Positions 23,856 through 31,859 of a stretch of 64,000 nucleotides of DNA are shown here, in pieces (position 1 is the stretch's first letter; each line of letters opens with the position of its first letter). A program made the position numbers and the translations under genes. Location of the stretch: assembly GCA_052140165.1 (NCBI GenBank), contig JBKQUM010000125.1, forward strand, positions 44,996 through 108,995, written 5' to 3'. This DNA is from Bog-473 sp052140165. GTDB taxonomy: Bacteria > Actinomycetota > Acidimicrobiia > Acidimicrobiales > RAAP-2. The notes under the pieces are model-generated. The model saw only the letters and a program-made list of their open reading frames with translations, was not told the DNA's origin and did not search any database.

Positions 23856-26513
23856 ATGACCGCCCGCCGGATTGTCATCGTTCCGCACACACATTGGGAC
23901 CGGGAATGGTACAAGTCCTACCAGGACTTCCGCCTTGCCCTCGTCGAGCTGATCGACGCGCTCATCCCCCTGCTGGAGCAGGACGCCAGCTACCCGCACT
24001 TCATGCTCGACGGCCAGATGGCCGTCGTCGACGACTACCTCGAGGTACGTCCCGAGGCCGAGGAGAGGCTGCGGGCGCTGGCTGCCGCGGGCCGGCTGAG
24101 CATGGGCCCGTGGTACATCCTGATGGACGAGTTCCTCGCTTCGGGCGAGACCATCGTGCGCAACCTGCAGATGGGCATTGAGCGGGGCGCCGCGTTCGGG
24201 GGCGTCATGGACGTCGGCTACCTGCCCGACATGTTCGGCCACATCGCGCAGATGCCCCAGATCCTCCGGCTCGCCGGCTTCGACGACGCCGTCGTCTGGC
24301 GCGGCGTGCCGTCAGAGGTGACCCGGAACGCCTTCGTGTGGGAGGCGCCGGACGGATCGGCCGTCCGGGCCGAGTACCTGCCCGTCGGCTACAGCAACGG
24401 CGCCGCGCTCCCCGACGACGCCAAGGCGCTCGTGCGCCGGACGGCGGACCATCTCGACGAGGTCGGGGACATCATCGGCGGCGACCTCCTCTGCATGAAC
24501 GGGTCGGACCACCTGATGCCCCAGCCACAGCTCGGGCGTGTCGTCGCCGAGGCGAACGACCTCCAGGACGACCTCCACTTCGAGATCACCTCGCTGACGC
24601 ACTATCTGTCCGGCGCGACCACAGAGGACCTGACGGTCGTGCACGGCGAGCTGCGCTCGGGCTTCCGGGCCAACATGCTCATGGGCGTCACTTCCAACCG
24701 CGTGGACGTGAAGCGGCAGGGCGCGCTGGCCGAGCGGGAGCTGGAGCGGAGGGCCGAGCCGCTGGCGGCGCTGTTCCAACCGCCGGCGGCGTACCCTTCC
24801 CGCCTGCTGGAGCTGGCCTGGCGGGAGATGGTACGCAACTCTGCGCACGACTCCATCTGCGCCTGCTCGGTCGACGACGTGGTCGACGCTGTGCTGCACC
24901 GCTATGCCGAAGCCCGGGCCATCGCAGCTGGACTGGCCGACCGGTCGGTCAAGGCCTTTGCCCTCTCGCTGACCGAGCCCGGCATCTCGGTGCTGAACGC
25001 GTCGCCCCGGGCCCGGTCGGGCGTCGTCGAACTTGTCGTCCCCGCCGACGGCCCGGCACCGGCGCAGGTCCAGGTGCTCTCGGAGCGCTCGGGCCTCCCC
25101 GGGTCGATGGTGCTCGACGCCAACACGGTGCGCACCATCCTCGGCATGCTGCAGGGGCCAAAGATCGACGACGACGCCTGGGTGCACGAGATCCGGATCG
25201 AGGACACCGACGAGGGCATCGACGTCACGCTCTCCGTCGGCACCGAGGAGCGGCCGAACGTCCCCATCGCGGAGGCCAAGCAGGACCTCTACACCAGGCT
25301 CGGTGCGAACCCCGACGTCATGGTCCGCGTCGCCATGGAGCAGCCGGCGACGAGGAAGATCGTCGCCCGCAGCGGTGAGGTGGCGGGGTACGGGTGGCGC
25401 GCCTTCGAGCCTGTCGAGCTGGAGCACCCCGTCGAGGTGACCGAGCCCGGGGGAGCTGCCGTCTTGACCAACGGCTTCGCGCGGGTGGAGATCGACCCTC
25501 TCAGCGGGACCTTCGCCCTCAACGGCGTCGCCGGATACGGCCGGCTGGTCGACGACGGCGATCTGGGCGACTCGTACAACTACTCGCCACCGCAGCGGGA
25601 CTCGGTCGTCGACACGCCGGAGTCCGTCACCGTGAGGGTCGACGAGCGGGGCCCTGTACGCGCCCGGGCGCGCATCACGAGCACCTACGTGTGGCCGGAC
25701 CACGTCGACGGCCCGTCGCAGGCGCGGGTGGGAGAGCAACGCGTCGCCGTCGACACCGACGTGGAGCTGCGGGCGGATGATCCCGTGGTGCGGGTGACGA
25801 CGTCCTTCGTCAACCCGAGCGGGGACCACAGGCTGCGGGTGCATCTCCCGCTCCCCGAACCTGCGGGCCAGTCCCACGCCGAGAGCCCCTTCACCATCGT
25901 CACCCGCGGCCTGACGGCCGAGGGCAGGGTGGACGAATTCGGGCTCCCGACCGCGCCCGCCAACCGGTTCGTGGCCGCCGGTCGCCTGACCGTGGCGCAC
26001 GAGGGCGTCTGCGAGTACGAGCTCGTGGACATCGACGGCGACGACGCCCGCACCCTGGCGCTCACGGTCCTGCGCTCCACCGGCATGCTCTCCCGTCTCG
26101 GCATGACATACCGCCCCTTCCCGGCAGGACCCCTCACGCCGGTCGAAGGGCTGCAGATGCGCGGCAAGTTCGTCACGCTGCGCTATGCCCTGGCCCTCGA
26201 CTGCGACGACCAGTACCGGCTGGCCGACGACGTGCTCCTCCCGCTCGAGACCGTGCAGAGCCTGGGCGGTGGGACGCGCCCGGCGTCGGGCAGCGAGCTG
26301 ACCGTCCACGGCGCCGAGGTGAGCGCGCTCCACCGGGTCGCAGGAGTCCTGGAAGCGCGGGTCTTCAACCCGACCGCGCAGGCCACCGTGGTCTCGTTCC
26401 CTGGGCGCTCGGGCTGGCTGGTCGACCTACGTGGTTACCCACTCGAGCCCTTCGAGGGATCGTTCGAGCTACGTGCCTTTGGCATCGCCACCGCCAGGCT
26501 CCGCGACGATTGA
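23856..26513 (+). CDS. Glycoside hydrolase family 38 alpha-mannosidase
   Basis: Zinc-dependent retaining alpha-mannosidase. The GH38 N-terminal domain starts with PHTHWDREW (zinc His and Asp at about 11-15). The nucleophile Asp is in LPDMFGHIAQMPQIL (~125), and a further zinc ligand lies in NGSDH (~216). The long C-terminal part is beta-rich as usual for the family. At 885 aa it is full length, has no signal peptide and so should act in the cytoplasm on short oligosaccharides or glycosides. The ATG is preceded by TAGTCT 7 nt upstream rather than a ribosome site. The 3' end overlaps the convergent cyclase gene by 45 nt. Confidence 0.9.
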   Translation: MTARRIVIVPHTHWDREWYKSYQDFRLALVELIDALIPLLEQDASYPHFMLDGQMAVVDDYLEVRPEAEERLRALAAAGRLSMGPWYILMDEFLASGETIVRNLQMGIERGAAFGGVMDVGYLPDMFGHIAQMPQILRLAGFDDAVVWRGVPSEVTRNAFVWEAPDGSAVRAEYLPVGYSNGAALPDDAKALVRRTADHLDEVGDIIGGDLLCMNGSDHLMPQPQLGRVVAEANDLQDDLHFEITSLTHYLSGATTEDLTVVHGELRSGFRANMLMGVTSNRVDVKRQGALAERELERRAEPLAALFQPPAAYPSRLLELAWREMVRNSAHDSICACSVDDVVDAVLHRYAEARAIAAGLADRSVKAFALSLTEPGISVLNASPRARSGVVELVVPADGPAPAQVQVLSERSGLPGSMVLDANTVRTILGMLQGPKIDDDAWVHEIRIEDTDEGIDVTLSVGTEERPNVPIAEAKQDLYTRLGANPDVMVRVAMEQPATRKIVARSGEVAGYGWRAFEPVELEHPVEVTEPGGAAVLTNGFARVEIDPLSGTFALNGVAGYGRLVDDGDLGDSYNYSPPQRDSVVDTPESVTVRVDERGPVRARARITSTYVWPDHVDGPSQARVGEQRVAVDTDVELRADDPVVRVTTSFVNPSGDHRLRVHLPLPEPAGQSHAESPFTIVTRGLTAEGRVDEFGLPTAPANRFVAAGRLTVAHEGVCEYELVDIDGDDARTLALTVLRSTGMLSRLGMTYRPFPAGPLTPVEGLQMRGKFVTLRYALALDCDDQYRLADDVLLPLETVQSLGGGTRPASGSELTVHGAEVSALHRVAGVLEARVFNPTAQATVVSFPGRSGWLVDLRGYPLEPFEGSFELRAFGIATARLRDD

Positions 26514-27764
26514 CCCGCCGCCCCGGTTGGCGGTGAGCAGGCGCTCTCCGACGCCGCGCAGTTCCTCGAGGTCCCTGAGAACCTCGGAGAGGCGCTCCCA
26601 GCGCACGTTGCGGCGACGGTCGGCGGCGGCACCGGTGCCGTCGGCCTCGTGCCCGGGCCGACCGCACCACCACAGCTGGACGCGACCGAGGTCCTTGAGC
26701 AGCCGGGGCCGCAGCGGCTTCGCGGTGAACTCGTCGGGCGCTTCTGCGGTCAACGCGGTGTGGAAGTCGTCGGACATGAGGACCGTTCCCGGGTTGCCGA
26801 TGTTGACGATCCGGTGGGCCAGGTTCACAGTGGGCCCGAAACAGTCCCCATCGCGCAGCAGGACGGGGCCGCAGGCCAGCCCGACCCGCACGTCGGAAAG
26901 GAGGTCGTCGTCGGCGTAGGCGTCGGCCAGGTCCAGGCCGATGCGCGCCGCATCGGCGACGTGGTCCACCACGAACATGACCTCATCGCCGATCATCTTG
27001 ACCACCCGGCCCCGGGCGGCGGTGACGATGTCGTGGGAGATCTCCTCGAAGCGCCGCACCACGGCAGCCAGCTCCTCATCGCTCAGGTGCTGGCTGAGCA
27101 GGGTGAATCCCACCATGTCGGCGAAGCCCACAGCCAGGATCGAGCTCTGGCCGGGAGCGAGACCGTGGCTGCGTAGCATCATGCTGCGCTGGATGCCGGC
27201 CGCCACCTGGCGCCGCCACACGAACTCGAGGAGCTTGGCCATGGCGGGAATGGTCTCGTCGGCGATGCCGGCGAATGCCTCGGCGGACATCACCGGGTCC
27301 ACCTCTGCGCTGATCATGTTGCCCGGCGCAAGCTCGGCTTCGGCGATGCGGGACATGGAGGAGCCGATGACACGCGCCATCTGGAGCGCCGTGTCCGTCT
27401 CGGTGGCGCCCAGGGCCTGCATGCCCTGGAAGATGCGCACCGCCTCGAGGTCGAGGTCGGTCAGGACGCGGTCATCGTCGTCGACACCGGCGAAACCGAG
27501 AGCACGCCAGAACCGCTCGAGCTTGACCTGGTCGACACCCGTGAGCTCGGCCACCTCGGCCCGCGTGTAGCGGCGGCGCGACGGGACCAGCATGCGCTCC
27601 GCCACGAAGAGGTCGATCACGTCGTCCGCCACCGCGCGGTCGATCTCCTCCTCGGTGGCCCCGTGCATCAGCAGGATCTCCCTGACGTGCGCCAACGCAG
27701 CCTCGCGCCGGGAGCGGTCGTCGGTGTCGGGCAAGATCTCGTAGCTGTGGAAGAGACCGCTCAT
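26469..27764 (-). CDS. Class III adenylate/guanylate cyclase with N-terminal regulatory domain
   Basis: Cytosolic nucleotide cyclase of 431 aa, similar in layout to mycobacterial Rv2212/Rv1264: an N-terminal helical regulatory region (~1-215) followed by the catalytic domain (~245-400). Catalytic features are visible: metal Asp in VGFADMVGFTLLS, KMIGDEVMFVV (substrate-specifying Lys and second metal Asp) and PTVNLAHRIVNIGNPG with the Asn and Arg of the active site. No membrane segment. The ATG overlaps the gpsA stop (ATGA), so the two are translationally coupled. Its 3' end overlaps the mannosidase gene by 45 nt. cAMP is the likelier product, but specificity is inferred from the Lys. Confidence 0.88.
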   Translation of the reverse strand: MSGLFHSYEILPDTDDRSRREAALAHVREILLMHGATEEEIDRAVADDVIDLFVAERMLVPSRRRYTRAEVAELTGVDQVKLERFWRALGFAGVDDDDRVLTDLDLEAVRIFQGMQALGATETDTALQMARVIGSSMSRIAEAELAPGNMISAEVDPVMSAEAFAGIADETIPAMAKLLEFVWRRQVAAGIQRSMMLRSHGLAPGQSSILAVGFADMVGFTLLSQHLSDEELAAVVRRFEEISHDIVTAARGRVVKMIGDEVMFVVDHVADAARIGLDLADAYADDDLLSDVRVGLACGPVLLRDGDCFGPTVNLAHRIVNIGNPGTVLMSDDFHTALTAEAPDEFTAKPLRPRLLKDLGRVQLWWCGRPGHEADGTGAAADRRRNVRWERLSEVLRDLEELRGVGERLLTANRGGGSIVAEPGGGDAKGT

Positions 27765-28783
27765 CCGGAGAGCCCCCGCAGCAGCGTCTCGTCCCATTCG
27801 GGCCTCGACGGGCGGGACATCAGGTTCATGAGCGCGTCGGCGGGAGAGCACCGTCCCTCGACGATCGCCTGGACCTGTTCCGCAATGGGCATCTCGACGC
27901 CGTGGGCGCGGGCCAACCCCACCAGGGGGCCGGCACTCTTGACGCCCTCGGCCACCATGTGCATGCCGCTCACGATGTCGTCGAGCGGTCGTCCCCCACC
28001 CAGCGCGAACCCCACCATCCGGTTCCGGCTCTTCGGGCTGGCACACGTCGCCACCAGGTCCCCCACGCCGGCCAGGCCCCCGAAGGTCAGCACCTTCCCG
28101 CCCAGGGTGACGCCGAGACGGCCCAGCTCAGCCAGGCCGCGGGTGATCAGGACGGCCCGGGTGTTGTCGCCCAGGCCGAGCCCGTCACCGATGCCGGCAG
28201 CGATGGCCATCACGTTCTTGGTCGCTCCGGCGATCTCACAGCCGACGACGTCGGTGCCCGTGTAGGCACGGAAGGTGCGGGTGTGCACGAGCGCCTGGAC
28301 GCGGCACGCCAGGCTCTCGTCCGGGAGCGCGATCACGCAGGCCGCGGGGTGTCCCTGCGCCACCTCGCGGGCCAGGTTCGGCCCGGTGAGGACACCGGCG
28401 GCGACGCCCGGGAGCACGTCGGCCACAACCTGCGACATTCGCAGATTCGTGCCGATCTCAATTCCCTTGGCCAGGCTCACGACGGCCTCCAGTCCGTCGG
28501 CCACCGGCTGCACCCCGGCCAGGACCGAGCGGAACCCATGCGACGGCACGGCCATGAACACGATTCCCGCACCCTCGACCGCCTCCTCGAGGCTGGCGGT
28601 CACAGAGAGCCCGTCCGGGATCCTGATGCCCGGCAGGTACGTCGCGTTCTCGCGGGTGTCGCGCATGGTCGCGGCGAGCTCGGGGGAACGCGCCCACAGC
28701 GACGCAGGACGCATGGTGGCCACGATCGTCGCCACGGCAGTCCCCCACGACCCGGCTCCGATGACCGCCACCCGCTCGTTCAT
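27761..28783 (-). CDS. gpsA: Glycerol-3-phosphate dehydrogenase [NAD(P)+]
   Basis: Reduces dihydroxyacetone phosphate to sn-glycerol-3-phosphate for phospholipid synthesis. The Rossmann motif GAGSWGTAVA (residues ~8-17), AVPSHGFR, SLAKGIE, VLTGPNLAREVAQGHPAA and the catalytic-site GCEIAGATKNVMAIAAGI with TRGLAELGRLG are all as in GpsA. The chosen ATG gives 340 aa, normal for the family, and is preceded by TAATGT 7 nt upstream, which argues for leaderless expression; a longer frame would begin with an implausible basic extension. It is upstream of, and coupled to, the cyclase, and divergent from cofC. Confidence 0.95.
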   Translation of the reverse strand: MNERVAVIGAGSWGTAVATIVATMRPASLWARSPELAATMRDTRENATYLPGIRIPDGLSVTASLEEAVEGAGIVFMAVPSHGFRSVLAGVQPVADGLEAVVSLAKGIEIGTNLRMSQVVADVLPGVAAGVLTGPNLAREVAQGHPAACVIALPDESLACRVQALVHTRTFRAYTGTDVVGCEIAGATKNVMAIAAGIGDGLGLGDNTRAVLITRGLAELGRLGVTLGGKVLTFGGLAGVGDLVATCASPKSRNRMVGFALGGGRPLDDIVSGMHMVAEGVKSAGPLVGLARAHGVEMPIAEQVQAIVEGRCSPADALMNLMSRPSRPEWDETLLRGLSG

Positions 28784-28790
28784 TGACAAG

Positions 28791-28796
28791 ACATTA
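28791..28796 (-). promoter_or_regulatory. -10 box of gpsA, leaderless spacing
   Basis: TAATGT on the minus strand, 7 nt before the ATG at 28783. Confidence 0.6.
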
Positions 28797-28829
28797 CGGC
28801 GACCCCGGAGCACCTCCTGCGTTCACCCG

Positions 28830-28835
28830 TACACT
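28830..28835 (+). promoter_or_regulatory. -10 box of cofC, leaderless spacing
   Basis: TACACT ends 6 nt before the GTG start at 28842. Confidence 0.55.
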
Positions 28836-28841
28836 GGCCGG

Positions 28842-29465
28842 GTGCCGGAGGCGACCATGCCGAGAGCGCGGAACTCGGCGCCGCCTCTTGACGCCCGCCT
28901 GGGGCCCGAGGTGGTGCTCGTCCCGGTCAAGGCCTTTCACCAGGCCAAACGCCGTCTGGGCTCCGCACTGGCGGACCCCGAGCGCGTCCGTCTCGTCCGG
29001 GCCATGGCCACGCACGTGGTGTCCGCCTGCGCACCGCTCCCCGTCGCCGTCGTGTGCGACGACGAGGAGGTCGCCCAATGGGCGTCGGACCTCGGCGCGT
29101 CCGTGATGTGGGAGCCCGGACAGGGACTCAACGGGGCTGTGCGCGCCGGCGTCGACCGCCTGGCCCGGACCGGAGCGCTGTGGGTGACGGTGGCCCACGG
29201 TGACCTGCCCCGGGCGCGCGGGCTGGGTGCACTGCCACCCTTCGAGGGTGTGACCCTCGTCCCCGACCGCCGCGACGACGGGACCAACGTGCTGCGGCTA
29301 CCCGCCGCAACCGACTTCCGCTTCGCCTACGGCCCCGGGTCCTTCCGGGCGCACCGGGCCGAGGCCACCCGCCTCGGCCTCGGAGTACGCGTCCTACGCC
29401 ACCCGGACCTCGCCTACGACGTCGACTGGCCGGCCGACGTGGCGGAGCTGGGCGAGAGCTCCTGA
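28842..29465 (+). CDS. cofC: 2-phospho-L-lactate (or PEP) guanylyltransferase, coenzyme F420 biosynthesis
   Basis: Activates 2-phospholactate or phosphoenolpyruvate with GTP for F420 assembly. The family pattern is clear: VVLVPVKAFHQAKRRLGSAL near the N-terminus, then AHGDLPRA, VPDRRDDGTNVLRLP and FAYGPGSFRAH, ending in YDVDWPADVAEL. Length 207 aa. The GTG start is supported by TACACT 6 nt upstream; the internal ATG (MPRARN) is a less likely start. It stands alone and divergent from gpsA. The window also contains a Ddn-type F420 oxidoreductase at 33293-33709, so F420 is both made and used by this organism. Confidence 0.9.
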   Translation: MPEATMPRARNSAPPLDARLGPEVVLVPVKAFHQAKRRLGSALADPERVRLVRAMATHVVSACAPLPVAVVCDDEEVAQWASDLGASVMWEPGQGLNGAVRAGVDRLARTGALWVTVAHGDLPRARGLGALPPFEGVTLVPDRRDDGTNVLRLPAATDFRFAYGPGSFRAHRAEATRLGLGVRVLRHPDLAYDVDWPADVAELGESS

Positions 29466-29484
29466 CCGAGACCCGGGCGCGGAA

Positions 29485-29508
29485 CCGGGGGCCCGTAGGC
29501 CCCCGGTC
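29485..29508. terminator. Bidirectional terminator-like hairpin
   Basis: ACCGGGGGCC pairs perfectly with GGCCCCCGGT around a CGTA loop. It lies between the convergent cofC and H1-like genes. There is no T-run, as is common in high-GC actinobacteria. Confidence 0.6.
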
Positions 29509-29535
29509 TCACGTGTTCCGAATGGAACGTATCGC

Positions 29536-29931
29536 CTAGCGGCGCTTGGCCGCCTTGCGGGCGGGCGCACGACGCGCCGCCTTCTTGGCCGGAGCGCGCT
29601 TCTTGGTGGCCTTGCGGGCCGGAGCCCGCTTGGCCGCCTTCTTCGCAGGCGCGCGCTTCTTGGTGGCCTTGCGAGCCGGAGCTCGCTTGACGGCCCTCTT
29701 CGCAGGAGCGCGCTTCTTGGCCGCCTTGCGAGCCGGAGCCCGCTTGACGGCCTTCTTCGCGGGAGCCCGCTTCTTGGTCGCCTTGCGAGCCGGGGTCCGC
29801 TTGACGGCCTTCTTGGCCGGGGTCCGCTTGACGGCCTTCTTGGCCGGTGCGCGCTTAACTGCCTTCTTTGCCGGGGCCCGCTTTTTAGCTGCCTTTCTGG
29901 CTGGGGCCCTTCTCTTTGCGGCTACTGCCAC
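29536..29931 (-). CDS. Histone H1-like repeat protein, 131 aa
   Basis: Almost the whole protein is built from about 13 imperfect 9-10 residue units of the type APAKKAVKR, APARKATKKR or TPAKKAVKR, making it extremely basic (Ala, Lys, Arg, Pro only after the first residues). This is the composition of bacterial H1-like/Hc-type nucleoid proteins, and DNA binding and compaction is the likely role. GGGAGGTG stands 7 nt before the GTG start, a strong ribosome site, so unlike many neighbours it has a leader. Upstream lies a 520-bp gene-free stretch. The same repeat type occurs as the C-terminal tail of the NYN fusion at 7957-9402. Confidence 0.82.
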   Translation of the reverse strand: MAVAAKRRAPARKAAKKRAPAKKAVKRAPAKKAVKRTPAKKAVKRTPARKATKKRAPAKKAVKRAPARKAAKKRAPAKRAVKRAPARKATKKRAPAKKAAKRAPARKATKKRAPAKKAARRAPARKAAKRR

Positions 29932-30451
29932 AGGTGCACCTCCCTAGGAGCATGGTCACTGAATAGAGGTGAAGCCTGCGCCACGCCGGGGTCGACTGCC
30001 CCACGCCGTGCGCACTGCCGCACCGGATTCACTGTCAACTGCGCCGGACGACGCGGTCGCGGTGATGTCATGGACACCGCCGCCTCACGCCGTACCGGCT
30101 TGGTTCCCCGAGTTGCGGCGTCGAACTGACACGCCGCTGCACGTCGCCAGGCGCGCACGAAAGCGATCCGACAACTTTCGTTTGCGCGCCACACGTCGTT
30201 GTGTCGCAGCACATGTCAACCCTCCCTCACACTTCGGGTAGACACATTCTTCTGTTATGAACGTGTCCAGGTCAAGCATTCTTTGTTTGCGCGGTCATTT
30301 TGCGTTCGTGAGTGACCTTCGATTCACAACGTGTCATACACACAATTGAGGTGCATGCTGCGCTCGCGCGAATCGATTGCGCTTCAGTTGTCGCCGCTTT
30401 GGCCGATATGTCCTCTGGAATTCTTGGTTCCCGAACGCAAACATCACATGC
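29932..30451. other. Long gene-free region, A+T-richer in its right half
   Basis: No convincing gene in 520 bp, although short open frames exist. The left half is GC-rich; from about 30160 the base composition is visibly richer in A+T than anywhere else in the window. It holds several GTGTC/GACAC half-sites, for instance AACGTGTC at 30260-30267 and again at 30328-30335, and ACAC-N6-GTGT at 30191-30204. It separates the H1-like gene from the coupling-protein gene and could carry promoters for both, or an origin of transfer for the relaxase (speculative). Confidence 0.5.
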
Positions 30452-31858
30452 ATGGAACGCGATGCTCATGGGCATGTCGACACGCCGGATCCGTGCCTGA
30501 TTTCGACCGCGGCACTTCGTGAGGTCCACCGTTACGCGCGCCACGGCATCTATGTTGGAACCGGCACACGCGGCTGGGCTTGGGCCGGCGCGGAGCGTTC
30601 GACGCTGGTCCTCGGCCCGCCAAGGTCAGGGAAGACATCTTCCCTGGTCATACCCAATATTTTGCTCTCCGAGGGGCCGGTCGTCTCGACCTCGACAAAG
30701 CCCGATGTCATGCGGGCCACCGCGCCCTCGCGCAGCCGCGATGGTTGGGCGTTCCTCTACGACCCGAGCGGTGAGGTCGCCTGCCCGCGCGATGTCGAGC
30801 GCGTCGGCTGGTCGCCGCTGACGTCGGCCTCGCAATGGGACGCAGCAGTCGTGACCGCCGACGCGATGGTGGGTGCGAGCCGACTGACCGGCTCACGCGC
30901 TGGAGAGCACCACTGGACCGAGCGTGCGGGAGCGCTGCTCTCGACCCTCCTCCATGCCGCCGCCAGGGAGCGACTCTCCATGCGGGACGTCCTCCAGTGG
31001 ATCGACCGCCACGACGGAGCGGCCGCCCTCGAAATTCTCGCCGCGGGCGCCGGCGAGGACGCCCCGGCCACGAATCTGCTCGGCGGAATCGTGGCCACGG
31101 ACCCCAGGGAGCAGTCGGGCATCTGGTCCACCACATCGGGCGTGCTGGCCGCCTACCGCACCGAGGGCGCCCTGGCGTCGACGCGCATGGCACCCCTGAA
31201 TCTCGAAGAGTTCTGCGGCGGCCCACACACGCTCTACGTGTGCTCGACCGGACGGCGCCAGCACCAATTCGCCCCGCTCGTGGTGGGAACGATCGGTGAC
31301 GTGCGCGACGCCGCGTATGCCCGGGCCCGCGACGATGTCGGCGGCCCACCCACCCTGCTCGCTCTGGACGAGATCGCCAACATCGCCCCCATCCCCGACC
31401 TCCCCGCCATGGTCAGCGAAGGAGCCGGCCAGGGCCTGCTGGTGCTCGCCTGCCTGCAGGACCTGTCCCAGGCGCGGGTGCGCTGGGGCCAGGCGGCGGA
31501 CGGGTTCCTGTCGCTGTTCGGGACGACCGTCGTTCTGCGGGGGATCGCCGACACGTCGACGCTGCGTGACATCAGCGCCCTCGCCGGCGACCGTGAGGTA
31601 CAGACGGCGACAGTGAGCCAGGCCGTCGACCGATGGGGTCGCATCCGGCCCTCGACATCGGTCGGATCGGCCCGGCAGCCTCGCCTCCCCGTGGACGCCG
31701 TGGCGCGGGGTGCTCCGGGCCGTGCGCTCGTCCTCGGCCCGCACAAGGACGTAGAGCAGGTCTCGCTGACCCCCTCACACGAGCACTCACCCTGGCGCGA
31801 GCTCGTGGCACCCGTACCAGAGCTGGCTCGGGGTGACGTCCCGCAGCTGGGCCGCTGA
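30452..31858 (+). CDS. Type IV secretion coupling protein, TraG/VirD4-like ATPase
   Basis: FtsK/VirD4-class ATPase related to conjugative coupling proteins. Walker A GPPRSGKTSS starts at residue 55, Walker B is LLALDEIANIAPIP (~303-316), and QGLLVLACLQDLSQARVRWG and the downstream TraG/TraD pattern follow. The usual two N-terminal membrane helices of VirD4 are absent: residues 1-50 are hydrophilic, so the protein seems soluble. ATG 30452 is the best start (468 aa); no ribosome site or -10 is evident, and a TTG at 30377 would add 25 residues. It is convergent with the relaxase gene, with 1 nt between the stops. No other secretion genes are in view. Confidence 0.85.
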   Translation: MERDAHGHVDTPDPCLISTAALREVHRYARHGIYVGTGTRGWAWAGAERSTLVLGPPRSGKTSSLVIPNILLSEGPVVSTSTKPDVMRATAPSRSRDGWAFLYDPSGEVACPRDVERVGWSPLTSASQWDAAVVTADAMVGASRLTGSRAGEHHWTERAGALLSTLLHAAARERLSMRDVLQWIDRHDGAAALEILAAGAGEDAPATNLLGGIVATDPREQSGIWSTTSGVLAAYRTEGALASTRMAPLNLEEFCGGPHTLYVCSTGRRQHQFAPLVVGTIGDVRDAAYARARDDVGGPPTLLALDEIANIAPIPDLPAMVSEGAGQGLLVLACLQDLSQARVRWGQAADGFLSLFGTTVVLRGIADTSTLRDISALAGDREVQTATVSQAVDRWGRIRPSTSVGSARQPRLPVDAVARGAPGRALVLGPHKDVEQVSLTPSHEHSPWRELVAPVPELARGDVPQLGR

Positions 31859-31859
31859 C

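Noticed and set aside
24312..26333. A 673-codon minus-strand frame opposite the GH38 gene
   Set aside because: Composition typical of an antisense shadow; no known motif; the GH38 frame is clearly coding.
29485..29508. A tRNA-like fold near the cofC end
   Set aside because: Only one strong hairpin without the T-arm and anticodon-arm sequences; better explained as a terminator.
29969..30241. A 90-aa plus-strand open frame in the gap before the coupling protein
   Set aside because: Arg/Pro/Ala-rich, no ribosome site and no recognisable pattern; treated as non-coding.
30272..30544. A 90-aa minus-strand frame overlapping the coupling-protein start
   Set aside because: Cysteine-rich by chance of composition, no promoter or ribosome site, and it overlaps the coupling-protein coding region.
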